Source: Bacteroidaceae bacterium (lineage in GTDB: Bacteria > Bacteroidota > Bacteroidia > Bacteroidales > Bacteroidaceae). Taken from it: 17,028 nt of DNA. The position numbers and the translations under genes are program-made. Under the pieces are notes generated by a model. The model saw only the letters and a list, made by a program, of their open reading frames with translations. It was not told where the DNA came from and ran no database searches. The stretch lies in contig CAADWS010000236.1 of assembly GCA_900752815.1 (NCBI GenBank), forward strand, positions 1-17,028, given 5' to 3'. Of the stretch, positions 1-6,964 are shown piece by piece (position 1 is the first letter of the stretch; each line of letters opens with the position of its first letter).

Positions 1-3
1 GAA

Positions 4-54
4 ATGGCATATGAAGGGGGTATGGGCTACCAACTTCATATGCCATCTTATTTT
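4..54 (+). terminator. Hairpin with short T-tract at the left edge, probable terminator of a plus-strand gene outside the window
   Basis: Positions 4-16 (ATGGCATATGAAG) and 34-46 form a perfect 13-bp inverted repeat. The 17-nt interior can add a GGTA/TACC stem closed by a 5-nt loop. On the plus strand the stem is followed by CTTATTTTT, a short T-tract. This fits an intrinsic terminator for a gene entering from the left. The stem is AT-rich for a terminator, so another structured element is possible. Confidence 0.5.
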
Positions 55-81
55 TGGAGGACATTTACTGAATATCCCTAT

Positions 82-124
82 ATAAAAAATTAATGAGGAC
101 ACCGTCTCCACGAGTCCCCATTAA
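82..124 (-). terminator. Intrinsic terminator downstream of aroC
   Basis: Read on the minus strand, an 11-bp stem (plus positions 90-100 and 114-124) pairs fully with one G-U wobble around a 13-nt loop. It is followed directly by TTTTTTATA. On the plus strand the wobble becomes an A/C mismatch and there is no T-tract, so the orientation is clear. It lies about 125 nt past the aroC stop and probably ends that transcript. Confidence 0.75.
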
Positions 125-249
125 CCAACACAAAAACTAAACTAGACTTAACTAAACTATTTGGCGTTATCATCACGACAACTTGGTATCACAAATATAG
201 AAATGAAAAAATGAAAAAACAAATAAAAATGTATTTTTTTCTATTTGAC

Positions 250-1332
250 TCATTTTTTAACATTTCGAGACCTTTCCAATAAGTAATAATCCAATATTGT
301 CATGGCTGCCATGGCCTCAACTACAGGTACTGCACGCGGCAGTACGCAAGGATCGTGCCGACCACGCGCAGTCACCTCCACTGCATGTCCGGCAACATCA
401 ACTGTCGGCTGCGCCTTGAGCAGAGTTGCCACGGGCTTGAAGGCAACTCGAAACAGAATATCCTGTCCGTTAGATATACCTCCCTGAATGCCCCCACTAT
501 GATTGGTAGCCGTGGTTATCCCGCCTTTTCCATCGGGAACAAATATGTCATTCTGTTCACTGCCCCGCGCAGCAACACCGGAAAATCCTTCTCCATATTC
601 AAACCCCTTCACCGCATTGATGCCCAACATCGCAGCGCCAAGTGCCGCATGCAGTTTGCCGAACACCGGTTCGCCAAGCCCGGGCGGGCAACCTTGAATC
701 ACTCCTGTAATAATGCCGCCGATGGTGTCTCCTTCAGCCTTCACAGCCTCTATCAGCCGTGCCATTTCTTCTGCTTTCTGCAAATCGGGACAACGCACCG
801 GATTTTTCTCAATATTTGTAAAGTCATAGGAATGATAGTCTCCTTCAAGTGCAATATTTCCTACCTGCGAAGTATAGGCTGTCACTTTAATGCCCAAAGT
901 ATGCAAGACCATTTTAGCAAAAGCTCCTCCGACACAGCGGGCAATGGTTTCACGCGCCGAAGACCGGCCGCCCCCGCGATGGTCGCGTATGCCATATTTA
1001 GAGAAATAAGTAAAATCGGCATGACTGGGACGGAACACATCGCGCAGATTATCATAATCAGACGAGTGCTGATTGGAATTTCTAACCAGGAAGCCTATGG
1101 GGCATCCTGTTGATACGCCTTCAAATATGCCGGAAAGAATCTCTACATGGTCACTCTCCTTCCTGGCTGTAGTCAGGCGGCTCTGCCCCGGCCGACGGCG
1201 GTCCAGTTCCCGCTGCAGGAAATCCATGTCCACGGTTACACCTGCCGGAAAACCATCAATGACTCCTCCCACACCGGGACCATGACTCTCACCGAAAGTG
1301 GTCAGACGAAAGATATTGCCAAAAGTATTCAT
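250..1332 (-). CDS. aroC: Chorismate synthase
   Basis: This enzyme makes chorismate from 5-enolpyruvylshikimate 3-phosphate, the last step of the shared aromatic amino acid pathway, using reduced FMN in the cytoplasm. All family signatures are visible in the 360-residue protein: GESHG followed by VGGVIDG at about residues 14-27, [16 protein letters not shown] at about 117-132, and [11 protein letters not shown] near the C-terminus. Length matches the usual 350-370. I chose the ATG at 1332 because the protein then begins [18 protein letters not shown], as is typical of the family. An in-frame ATG at 1350 would add six residues (MSNRKT) and cannot be excluded. The gene follows slyD on the same strand, but a terminator-like hairpin ends only a few bases before it, and a likely promoter overlaps that hairpin, so it is probably transcribed on its own. 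Confidence 0.97.
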   Translation of the reverse strand: MNTFGNIFRLTTFGESHGPGVGGVIDGFPAGVTVDMDFLQRELDRRRPGQSRLTTARKESDHVEILSGIFEGVSTGCPIGFLVRNSNQHSSDYDNLRDVFRPSHADFTYFSKYGIRDHRGGGRSSARETIARCVGGAFAKMVLHTLGIKVTAYTSQVGNIALEGDYHSYDFTNIEKNPVRCPDLQKAEEMARLIEAVKAEGDTIGGIITGVIQGCPPGLGEPVFGKLHAALGAAMLGINAVKGFEYGEGFSGVAARGSEQNDIFVPDGKGGITTATNHSGGIQGGISNGQDILFRVAFKPVATLLKAQPTVDVAGHAVEVTARGRHDPCVLPRAVPVVEAMAAMTILDYYLLERSRNVKK

Positions 1333-1352
1333 AGTCTTTCTGTTTGACATTT

Positions 1353-1406
1353 ATCATAAAAACTAAAATTTGCAGGAGCACGCATTGTGCGGCCTCCCGC
1401 AAATTT
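1353..1406 (-). terminator. Strong hairpin plus T-tract between slyD and aroC
   Basis: On the minus strand, AAATTTGCGGGAG (plus 1394-1406) pairs with CTCCTGCAAATTT (plus 1366-1378), 13 bp with one G-U pair. An inner CGCA/TGCG stem is closed by CAA. The stem is followed by TAGTTTTTATG. It should end transcripts coming from dnaX-slyD. Its T-tract stops within a few bases of the upstream aroC ATG at 1350, so it could also act as an aroC leader structure. Confidence 0.75.
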
Positions 1407-1431
1407 ATTCTATAGCCAACACCAGTCCGAA
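1400..1431 (-). promoter_or_regulatory. Candidate Bacteroidetes-type promoter for aroC
   Basis: On the minus strand the -7 box TAAATTTG (plus 1400-1407) matches TAnnTTTG exactly. A TTCG at plus 1428-1431 stands 20 bp upstream as a 3-of-4 match to the -33 TTTG. The -7 box overlaps the outer 5' arm of the terminator hairpin. Transcripts from this promoter would therefore start inside the hairpin and could not form the complete terminator. The boxes are seen; promoter activity is inferred. Confidence 0.4.
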
Positions 1432-1476
1432 CACATCCCACAAAAAGGGAAATACGCACCGGTACCAGAATTTTCC

Positions 1477-2088
1477 TTAATGGCAATGGCCGCCACCACA
1501 GCAACCGCCCGTGTGGTCGTGCTGGCTGCCACAACCGCCGCTTTCGCAACCGCCTTCGCCACAACCGCCGCAACCACAGCCACAGCCTTCGCCGCTCATC
1601 ATGTTGATAACTCCCTGGATTTCTTCCATCGTCGCATCACGTGACACAACCACCTGCCCCTTGAAATGCAGTTCGCGGCCAGCCAACGGATGATTGAGGT
1701 CAAGCACGACACTGTTCTCTTTCACCTCAAGCACCAGGCCCTGGAAACGATTGCCGTCCGCATTAACCAAAGGAATCACATTACCCGGATAAATCATATT
1801 CTTGTCGAAACGGCCATTCACAGAGAATACGTCCTTGCCCAGTTCAATCACGTGCTCATCCATATAGGGACCGTAAGCATCGTCCACTCCCAGCGTAAAG
1901 TCAAAAGTTTCACCGGCTCCACAGGCAAGCACCTTTTCCTCGAAAAGGTCGAGCGTCATTCCCATGCCGGAAATAAACTGAAAGGGATGCTCCACGGGAG
2001 CACGTTCAATAAGTTCGTGAATGCCTTCCGCATTGTCTGAGTAAAGGTCGTATGCCACTGTAACATACTTGTGGGACATTTGTTCCAT
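1477..2088 (-). CDS. slyD: SlyD-like FKBP-type peptidyl-prolyl cis-trans isomerase with Cys/His-rich metal-binding tail
   Basis: This is a cytoplasmic prolyl isomerase and chaperone. Residues 7-165 match the SlyD layout: an N-terminal FKBP half (KYVTVAYDL), the PFQFISGMGM region, an inserted-flap domain around 75-130, and the return segment LDLNHPLAGRELHFKG at about 129-144. Residues 166-203 form a low-complexity tail with nine Cys and four His among Gly, ending HCH. In E. coli SlyD a comparable tail binds nickel and feeds hydrogenase maturation; metal binding here is inferred from composition. The gene lies 36 bp after dnaX on the same strand with no promoter-like box between, so the two are probably cotranscribed. 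The protein can also start at Met4 (2079); I kept the longer ATG. Confidence 0.93.
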   Translation of the reverse strand: MEQMSHKYVTVAYDLYSDNAEGIHELIERAPVEHPFQFISGMGMTLDLFEEKVLACGAGETFDFTLGVDDAYGPYMDEHVIELGKDVFSVNGRFDKNMIYPGNVIPLVNADGNRFQGLVLEVKENSVVLDLNHPLAGRELHFKGQVVVSRDATMEEIQGVINMMSGEGCGCGCGGCGEGGCESGGCGSQHDHTGGCCGGGHCH

Positions 2089-2124
2089 AATGATAGTCTT
2101 TTTATTTTAAATATTTTGTTTCAT

Positions 2125-3921
2125 CTAAACTAATTCCAGGTTGAGCATTCTCTGCAACTCACGGAGATATTCATTCTCCTTGAGCATCGCGGCATACCGC
2201 TCACGCGGCGTATAGGCGCGTGCCTCGCTCTCACGGCGCTCAAGCAAACGAAATTCAAGCGTGATGCGGCAGTTATGCAGTTCTTTCTGCAGATGAGCCA
2301 GCAAATCCGGCGCCAACTCATTCATATATTCCTGCACCTGAAAATTCTCCACAGCCACTTCCACACGATAACCGGGCAACAGTTGCGGCCGCATATTCTT
2401 CATGCGGTTGGCCATAGCTTTCTTTTCCTGCGGTAACGTCAGCGCGAAACGGTACCACTGATAGTTGAGTTCATTTTCCTCGAAGTCATACACATCCTGC
2501 TGCATTACTGCTGCCGGTTCAGCCACACGCGGGTTTTCGGGTTCCGGTGTCGTTGCCGGAGCAGATTTCCGACGGATGGAAAGCCTCACCGGCGGCTTGC
2601 CATAAGCGGCAGAAACTGTCGCCACCGGCGTACGCGCCGGAGCCGGCTGATGGGGCTGCGACGTAGAGGCGGGGGAAGCCGACTGGCTTTCTGTTGACAC
2701 CTGCGGAGTGGCCTTTGGAGCCCCCTGACCGGCAGATGTCCGCGCGGGAGCAGCCTTCTCCAACGGCTCCCGGCTAAAAATGGGTTTCAATACTTTGACA
2801 GGGCCACGCCCACAACCGGTGCCATCCTCGTCAACAGCCTGTGCCACCTCAATCAAGGTCAACTCCACCAACAGGCGCTTGTTGCGACTGACGCGATAAT
2901 TGATGTCACAATCATTGCACAACTTCAGCGCTCTGTAAAGGAAAGGAACCTTACAACGCATGGCCTGCTCATGGTATCGTTGCCGCACGGAATCGGACAC
3001 CTCCAGCAACGGCAATGTCGACTCATCGCGGCTCACCAGCAAATCGCGGAAATGCGAAGCCAATCCGCCCATGAAATGATTGGCCTCGAAACCTTTCGAG
3101 AGAATCTCGTTCAAAGTCAGAAGGCTACCGGATATGTCGACATTCAGCAACTGGTCGGTCAGCTTGAAATAATAGTCATAATCAAGCACATTCAAGTCCT
3201 CAATCACCTTCCGGTAGGTAATGTTTCCCTGAGTGAAGCTGGCCACCTGGTCAAAGATAGACAGCGCATCGCGCATACCGCCGTCGGCCTTGTGCGCAAT
3301 GACGGCAAGCGCCTCCTCCTCATAGGTATATCCCTCGTTGGCCGCCACCTTCTTCAGGTGCTCTACGATGTCGGACACCTCCATCCGGTTGAAATCATAA
3401 ATCTGGCAACGGCTCAGGATGGTCGGCAAAATCTTGTGCTTCTCCGTCGTGGCCAGCACGAAGATGACATGAGCGGGCGGTTCCTCCAGCGTCTTGAGGA
3501 ACGCGTTGAAAGCTGCCGCCGAAAGCATATGCACCTCGTCGATGATAAACACCTTATACTTGCCCACCTGTGGCGGCACGCGCACCTGTTCAGTCAGGCT
3601 GCGAATGTCATCCACCGAATTATTGGATGCGGCGTCGAGTTCATGAATGTTATAACTACGCTGTTCGTTGAATGCCACGCAACTTTCACACGCATTGCAG
3701 GCTTCGCCTTTTTCGTTGGGATGAAGACAATTGATTGTCTTGGCGAAAATACGGGCACACGTCGTTTTCCCGACTCCGCGCGGTCCGCAGAACAGGTAGG
3801 CATGTGCCAGTTTTCCTCCCGCAATGGCGTTTTTCAAGGTAGTGGTCAGCGCACTCTGCCCCACGACACTGTCGAAGGTCATCGGGCGGTACTTTCTCGC
3901 CGACACGATATAATTGTCCAT
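2125..3921 (-). CDS. dnaX: DNA polymerase III subunit tau (clamp-loader ATPase)
   Basis: This protein drives sliding-clamp loading in the replisome. Residue numbers here start from the ATG at 3921 (598 aa). The AAA+ domain shows Walker A GPRGVGKT at 46-53, a zinc-binding set C65, C75, C78 and C81, Walker B with IIDEVHM around 126-132, and sensor-1/SRC at about 170-172. A Pro/Ala/Ser/Thr-rich linker follows at about 380-465, then a conserved C-terminal tau-type domain to the end. An upstream in-frame GTG at 3927 would add two residues, but ATG gives the expected MDNYIVSARKYRP start. I saw no A-AAA-AAG slippery heptamer like that used in E. coli to make gamma, so the gene may yield tau only. 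It has a consensus-like promoter about 20 bp upstream and leads into slyD. Confidence 0.96.
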   Translation of the reverse strand: MDNYIVSARKYRPMTFDSVVGQSALTTTLKNAIAGGKLAHAYLFCGPRGVGKTTCARIFAKTINCLHPNEKGEACNACESCVAFNEQRSYNIHELDAASNNSVDDIRSLTEQVRVPPQVGKYKVFIIDEVHMLSAAAFNAFLKTLEEPPAHVIFVLATTEKHKILPTILSRCQIYDFNRMEVSDIVEHLKKVAANEGYTYEEEALAVIAHKADGGMRDALSIFDQVASFTQGNITYRKVIEDLNVLDYDYYFKLTDQLLNVDISGSLLTLNEILSKGFEANHFMGGLASHFRDLLVSRDESTLPLLEVSDSVRQRYHEQAMRCKVPFLYRALKLCNDCDINYRVSRNKRLLVELTLIEVAQAVDEDGTGCGRGPVKVLKPIFSREPLEKAAPARTSAGQGAPKATPQVSTESQSASPASTSQPHQPAPARTPVATVSAAYGKPPVRLSIRRKSAPATTPEPENPRVAEPAAVMQQDVYDFEENELNYQWYRFALTLPQEKKAMANRMKNMRPQLLPGYRVEVAVENFQVQEYMNELAPDLLAHLQKELHNCRITLEFRLLERRESEARAYTPRERYAAMLKENEYLRELQRMLNLELV

Positions 3922-3940
3922 GCTCACATTTTGTTTTCTG

Positions 3941-3970
3941 CAAAGTTAATGATTTTTTATGAGCGGAAAA
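3941..3970 (-). promoter_or_regulatory. Bacteroidetes-type promoter for dnaX-slyD
   Basis: On the minus strand TAACTTTG (plus 3941-3948) matches the -7 consensus TAnnTTTG exactly and continues into CAG, as often seen in Bacteroides promoters. The -33 box is weak: TTTT at plus 3967-3970 with an 18-bp spacer. The predicted start lies roughly 10-15 nt before the dnaX ATG at 3921, giving a short leader. Confidence 0.6.
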
Positions 3971-4401
3971 GTGAGCCTGCATGTTTTTGGAAAGCGATAA
4001 CGATGAATATGGGAACCGGTTTGCCGCCGGACAAATGCCCCAACCGTTATGAAAACGGTGCATTCAAAAAAAAATCCGGACCGCCCACTTCATCCCCACT
4101 TTCCGGTATCCGGACAGTGCCCGCTTCATCCACAGCGTCCCGGGCCGTGTTATTCTCCGAAACGCCAGCTACATTCCTACGCCTTTCCTTTCAAAAAAAC
4201 ACTTGGTACTTTCGGTTAAACTGTCAGTACTTTAGAAAAAACTGTCAGTATTTCTGTTTTCACAGAAGTACTGAGTGTTTTTCTACACCCTTTCTCCAGT
4301 TGTAAATCTGTCTGTTCTCCCCTTTTCATGCTACTGTCCGACCATCAAATACGCCTGCCACCAGGCACAGTTCTAACCTTGTCTCCACCATTCCCTTTTC
4401 C
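3971..4401. other. Gene-free interval between dnaX and the GNAT-gene terminators
   Basis: I see no credible gene here: open frames on either strand lack family signatures, and those that enter the interval are overlaps of dnaX or the GNAT gene. Visible contents are two small hairpins (ACCGTT/AACGGT near 4042-4058 and TCCGG/CCGGA near 4102-4114) without T-tracts, an A-rich run near 4065-4074, and the 21-bp repeat array at 4203-4274. Confidence 0.6.
4203..4274. repeat. Array of four ~21-bp-spaced GTAC-centred repeat units
   Basis: The unit is close to CTGTCAGTACTTT preceded by an A-tract. GTAC cores start at 4206 (diverged TTGGTACTTT), 4227 (perfect) and 4248 (GTAT variant), and an inverted copy AAGTACTGA has its core at 4268. 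Core-to-core distances are 21, 21 and 20 bp, about two helical turns each. The same unit occurs near 12062 and 16957. Function is unknown to me; even helical spacing suggests a DNA-binding array, by inference. Confidence 0.75.
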
Positions 4402-4456
4402 CCAAAAACAGATGCGGAGAGCATCAACAGCCTTCCGCTGTCACTGCTCTCCGCAT
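4402..4456 (-). terminator. Strong intrinsic terminator of the six-gene minus-strand operon
   Basis: ATGCGGAGAGCA (4412-4423) and TGCTCTCCGCAT (4445-4456) form a perfect 12-bp inverted repeat, with an inner ACAG/CTGT stem in the loop. On the minus strand the stem is followed by CTGTTTTTGG, a five-base T-run. It lies 40 nt past the GNAT gene stop. Confidence 0.8.
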
Positions 4457-4467
4457 ATACGTATCTG

Positions 4468-4493
4468 AAAAGCGGGAGACTATCCCTGCTTTT
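4468..4493 (-). terminator. Small hairpin just after the GNAT gene, possible first terminator of a tandem pair
   Basis: AAAAGCGGGA (4468-4477) pairs with TCCCTGCTTTT (4483-4493), with one bulged base and a 5-nt loop. The T-run forms part of the stem, so the structure is nearly symmetrical and could act in either direction. It begins only three bases beyond the stop codon of the GNAT gene. Confidence 0.45.
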
Positions 4494-4495
4494 CC

Positions 4496-4954
4496 TCAAT
4501 CCAGTTGCATTTTGTAGACATTCGTCTCTTTCCGCTGAAAGCCGGCAGACGCGTACAGAGCGTTGGCTGCCACACGTGAAGGGCGCGAAGTCAGCATCAA
4601 CTGTGCCGGACCATCCGCTTTCACGGCAGCAATGGCTGCTTCCACCAGTGCACGCCCGATGGAGCGTCCACGGAAGTGTTCGTCCACCACGACATCTTCC
4701 AGCCAGCACTTGCGTCCCGTCGGTGTCGTATACTGCCCCACGGTCAACATGCCTACGGCCTCATCGTCTACACAGGCCATGAAAAGACGGCAATTACCTG
4801 AACGCAACATCTGTTCCAACTCGGGCATGCCGAACGGACACGGGCGGGAGGTGAGCTGCGCCAACAGCCGGCACACAACTTCCGCTACGGCGGGCGAAGC
4901 CTCCTTCTGTTCAACAACAGTCATTCTGCCTTGCTTCATATCCGGACATTCCAT
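4496..4954 (-). CDS. GNAT-family N-acetyltransferase
   Basis: This is a small (152 aa) cytoplasmic acetyltransferase of the Gcn5-related fold, expected to move an acetyl group from acetyl-CoA to an amine that the sequence does not identify. The acetyl-CoA pyrophosphate-binding loop is clear as RGRSIGRA at about residues 95-102, preceded by the beta-4 segment WLEDVVVDEHF. A later NALYASAGFQRKE segment fits the usual C-terminal ALY-x-x-x-GF motif. I start at the ATG at 4954; a GTG sits directly before it at 4957, and Met6 or Met11 are other options. It lies six bases after the plsC-like stop, so it is surely cotranscribed with it and is the last gene of the operon. Confidence 0.88.
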   Translation of the reverse strand: MECPDMKQGRMTVVEQKEASPAVAEVVCRLLAQLTSRPCPFGMPELEQMLRSGNCRLFMACVDDEAVGMLTVGQYTTPTGRKCWLEDVVVDEHFRGRSIGRALVEAAIAAVKADGPAQLMLTSRPSRVAANALYASAGFQRKETNVYKMQLD

Positions 4955-4960
4955 CACTTT

Positions 4961-5722
4961 CTACTGATCCTCATTCTTCACGTAACCCTGGTATTTCTCG
5001 GGCAACGCAGACATAATCACGGCATAGGATTCCTCCATCGTGCGACGCACATTCTCTGTTCCCTTCTCCGTCGGATAAATCGGCTTATGGATGACCAGCC
5101 GCATCGGGTGCCAGTTCACGAAATTGAATCCGGCCATACGGGTAAGCACATCAAAGGAACCGTCGATGGTAATGGGCACCACCGGCAACTGCAACTCGTC
5201 GGCCAGCTGGAAAGCTCCCTTGCGGAAAATTCCCATATGTCCCGTGAACGAACGCGACCCTTCCGGGAAGACGACAAGGGACGTACCGTTCTGCAATGTC
5301 TTACGGGCATGCTCATAAGTTTCCTGTATCTTTTTGGGACCGGACTTGTCCACAAAGATGTGCCGGCCCTTTTCACAGGCATAGCCGACAAAAGGAATGC
5401 GGCGCAGCGCCTTCTTCATCATCCACTTGAAGTTACGCCCGAGAAAACCATAGATAAGGAAAATGTCCATCGGCCCCTGGTGATTGGCAACGAACACGTA
5501 ACTCTGATGCTTCTCCAGATGCTCGCGCCCCTCAACCCGGATAGGCAAAAGCAGCAAACGGCACATCAGCCACGACCACACCTTCCCCGGATAATATCCC
5601 CAAAAGTGTGCACTGGCCAACCAACTGCCCAGACTTGTAGTCAAGGCCGTCAGCAACGTCAACACGAGCCCCAAGGGCAACACAATGCAAAACTGGTAAA
5701 TCTTATACAATTCTGTTATCAT
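4961..5722 (-). CDS. plsC: 1-acyl-sn-glycerol-3-phosphate acyltransferase (PlsC family)
   Basis: This membrane-bound enzyme adds the second acyl chain to lysophosphatidate, giving phosphatidate for phospholipid synthesis. The 253-residue protein has a hydrophobic N-terminal segment at about 10-30 and a second at about 48-60. The catalytic NHQGPMD block (HX4D, H81 and D86) is followed by the substrate-binding FPEGSRS at 152-158, KGAF at 168-171 and VVPI at 181-184, all in canonical order and spacing. Length is typical. It follows the metallophosphoesterase by 11 bp and precedes the GNAT gene by 6 bp. The family also contains acyltransferases for other lipids such as ornithine lipids, so the exact acceptor is inferred; glycerophospholipid is most likely. 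Confidence 0.92.
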   Translation of the reverse strand: MITELYKIYQFCIVLPLGLVLTLLTALTTSLGSWLASAHFWGYYPGKVWSWLMCRLLLLPIRVEGREHLEKHQSYVFVANHQGPMDIFLIYGFLGRNFKWMMKKALRRIPFVGYACEKGRHIFVDKSGPKKIQETYEHARKTLQNGTSLVVFPEGSRSFTGHMGIFRKGAFQLADELQLPVVPITIDGSFDVLTRMAGFNFVNWHPMRLVIHKPIYPTEKGTENVRRTMEESYAVIMSALPEKYQGYVKNEDQ

Positions 5723-5733
5723 TATAATTGTTT

Positions 5734-6897
5734 TTATAGCGTTTTCAACTCAATCAGATTCACTTCGGGCCACGCACCGAAACGGAACGGCAGAAGCACC
5801 TGACCGACTCCAAGGCTGACATAAAGCACCCGGTTGCCCTCGCTCCGGTATTCTCCGCCCCAATCCGGATAGAACCATGAAGCCGGCGAAAAACTTCCCA
5901 AACGGAATTGCATGCCATGCGTATGGCCCGAAAGCGTCAGATCGATATTCGTATCAGGCAAAACCTTGCTGCGCCAATGTGAAGGGTCGTGCGAAAGCAG
6001 CACCTTGAAACAGCCGGGTGCCAGCCCCTGCTGTGCGCGCCCCAAGTCGGCCAGGGCCGGGAAAGGAGGACGCCCATGATTCTCCACACCCACCACGGCA
6101 ATACTGTCGTCTCCGCGACGCAAAACAATATTTTCGTTCAGGAGCAATCGCCACCCCATATCTCTTTCCTGCTGTTCCAGGTAGCGGATATTCAGCAAAC
6201 TGTCTGCCGGCGTCTTCCATCGGTAATACTGAGCATAATCGTGGTTTCCCATAACTGCGACAACTCCATCCGCAGCCCGGATGCCACTGAGAACTTTCGT
6301 GAATTTTTCCAGTTCCTCCGCCCTCGTATTAACAATATCACCGGTAAAAACCACGAGATCGGGATTGCAGGCATTAATGCTGTCGACAATCCGGCGCACA
6401 ACTGTCGTATCGCCATTGTAGGTCCCTACATGCAAATCACTGAACTGCACGATGCGGTAGCCGTCAAATGCCTCCGGGAGACGGGAAGACTCATAGGTAT
6501 AAGGCACAGTCTGAATCCGCTGATATCCCTTGGTAAAACCATATATCATCATCAAAAACGTAAGCCCGCCCCAAGTCCATGCAACAGCATAACAAATGCG
6601 CCGTCCCAGAGAGCCACGCTTGAAAAAGGCGCCCACCAGCATGCCCAGCGCTATTTTTGCTTCGGGCACCGCAAGGCAAAGGGTCCAGGTCAGCAGAAGC
6701 CCTTTCCAATACATGGCATCCGTGGAATAGCTTTCACTGGTAGCCACACTGGCCAATGCCGCCAGCAAGATAATATTGGGCGAACAGAGCAACGCTCTGA
6801 GCGGCCATTTCAGATAACGCCGCAAACACATCCGGTCAATTCCCCATGCGGGCAGCAAAAGCAATATGGCCAAAAAAAACAATATCCTTAAAATCAT
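5734..6897 (-). CDS. Membrane-anchored calcineurin-like metallophosphoesterase (YaeI type)
   Basis: The 387-residue protein has an N-terminal membrane part with about four hydrophobic segments (roughly 3-19, 40-53, 65-90, 102-122), then a metallophosphoesterase domain. The metal-binding motifs are complete: DLH at 154-156, GD at 186-187, GNHD at 217-220, H303 in SHDP, and GHTHG at 324-328. Relatives with this architecture include YaeI, a reported UDP-2,3-diacylglucosamine or phosphodiester hydrolase, and many uncharacterised Bacteroidetes proteins. The substrate is therefore open. Sitting 11 bp before the plsC-like gene, it could act on lipids or envelope precursors, but that is inference from position only. 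Confidence 0.88.
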   Translation of the reverse strand: MILRILFFLAILLLLPAWGIDRMCLRRYLKWPLRALLCSPNIILLAALASVATSESYSTDAMYWKGLLLTWTLCLAVPEAKIALGMLVGAFFKRGSLGRRICYAVAWTWGGLTFLMMIYGFTKGYQRIQTVPYTYESSRLPEAFDGYRIVQFSDLHVGTYNGDTTVVRRIVDSINACNPDLVVFTGDIVNTRAEELEKFTKVLSGIRAADGVVAVMGNHDYAQYYRWKTPADSLLNIRYLEQQERDMGWRLLLNENIVLRRGDDSIAVVGVENHGRPPFPALADLGRAQQGLAPGCFKVLLSHDPSHWRSKVLPDTNIDLTLSGHTHGMQFRLGSFSPASWFYPDWGGEYRSEGNRVLYVSLGVGQVLLPFRFGAWPEVNLIELKTL

Positions 6898-6964
6898 ACC
6901 GTTTCCAAATCCCTTCTTTCGATTAGTCGTTCTACACCATCAATAAGCAAACATCCTAAAAAAA

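Noticed and set aside
2125..3921. Programmed frameshift producing a gamma form of DnaX
   Set aside because: No A-AAA-AAG type slippery heptamer was seen in the expected part of the gene on the coding strand.
4203..4274. CRISPR array
   Set aside because: Units are only about 13 bp, with short A/T-tract gaps in place of unique spacers, units invert and drift, and no cas genes are present.
2971..4305. A 444-codon open frame on the plus strand
   Set aside because: It lies mostly antisense to dnaX, has no family motifs and has a composition expected from reading a real gene backwards; dnaX explains the region.
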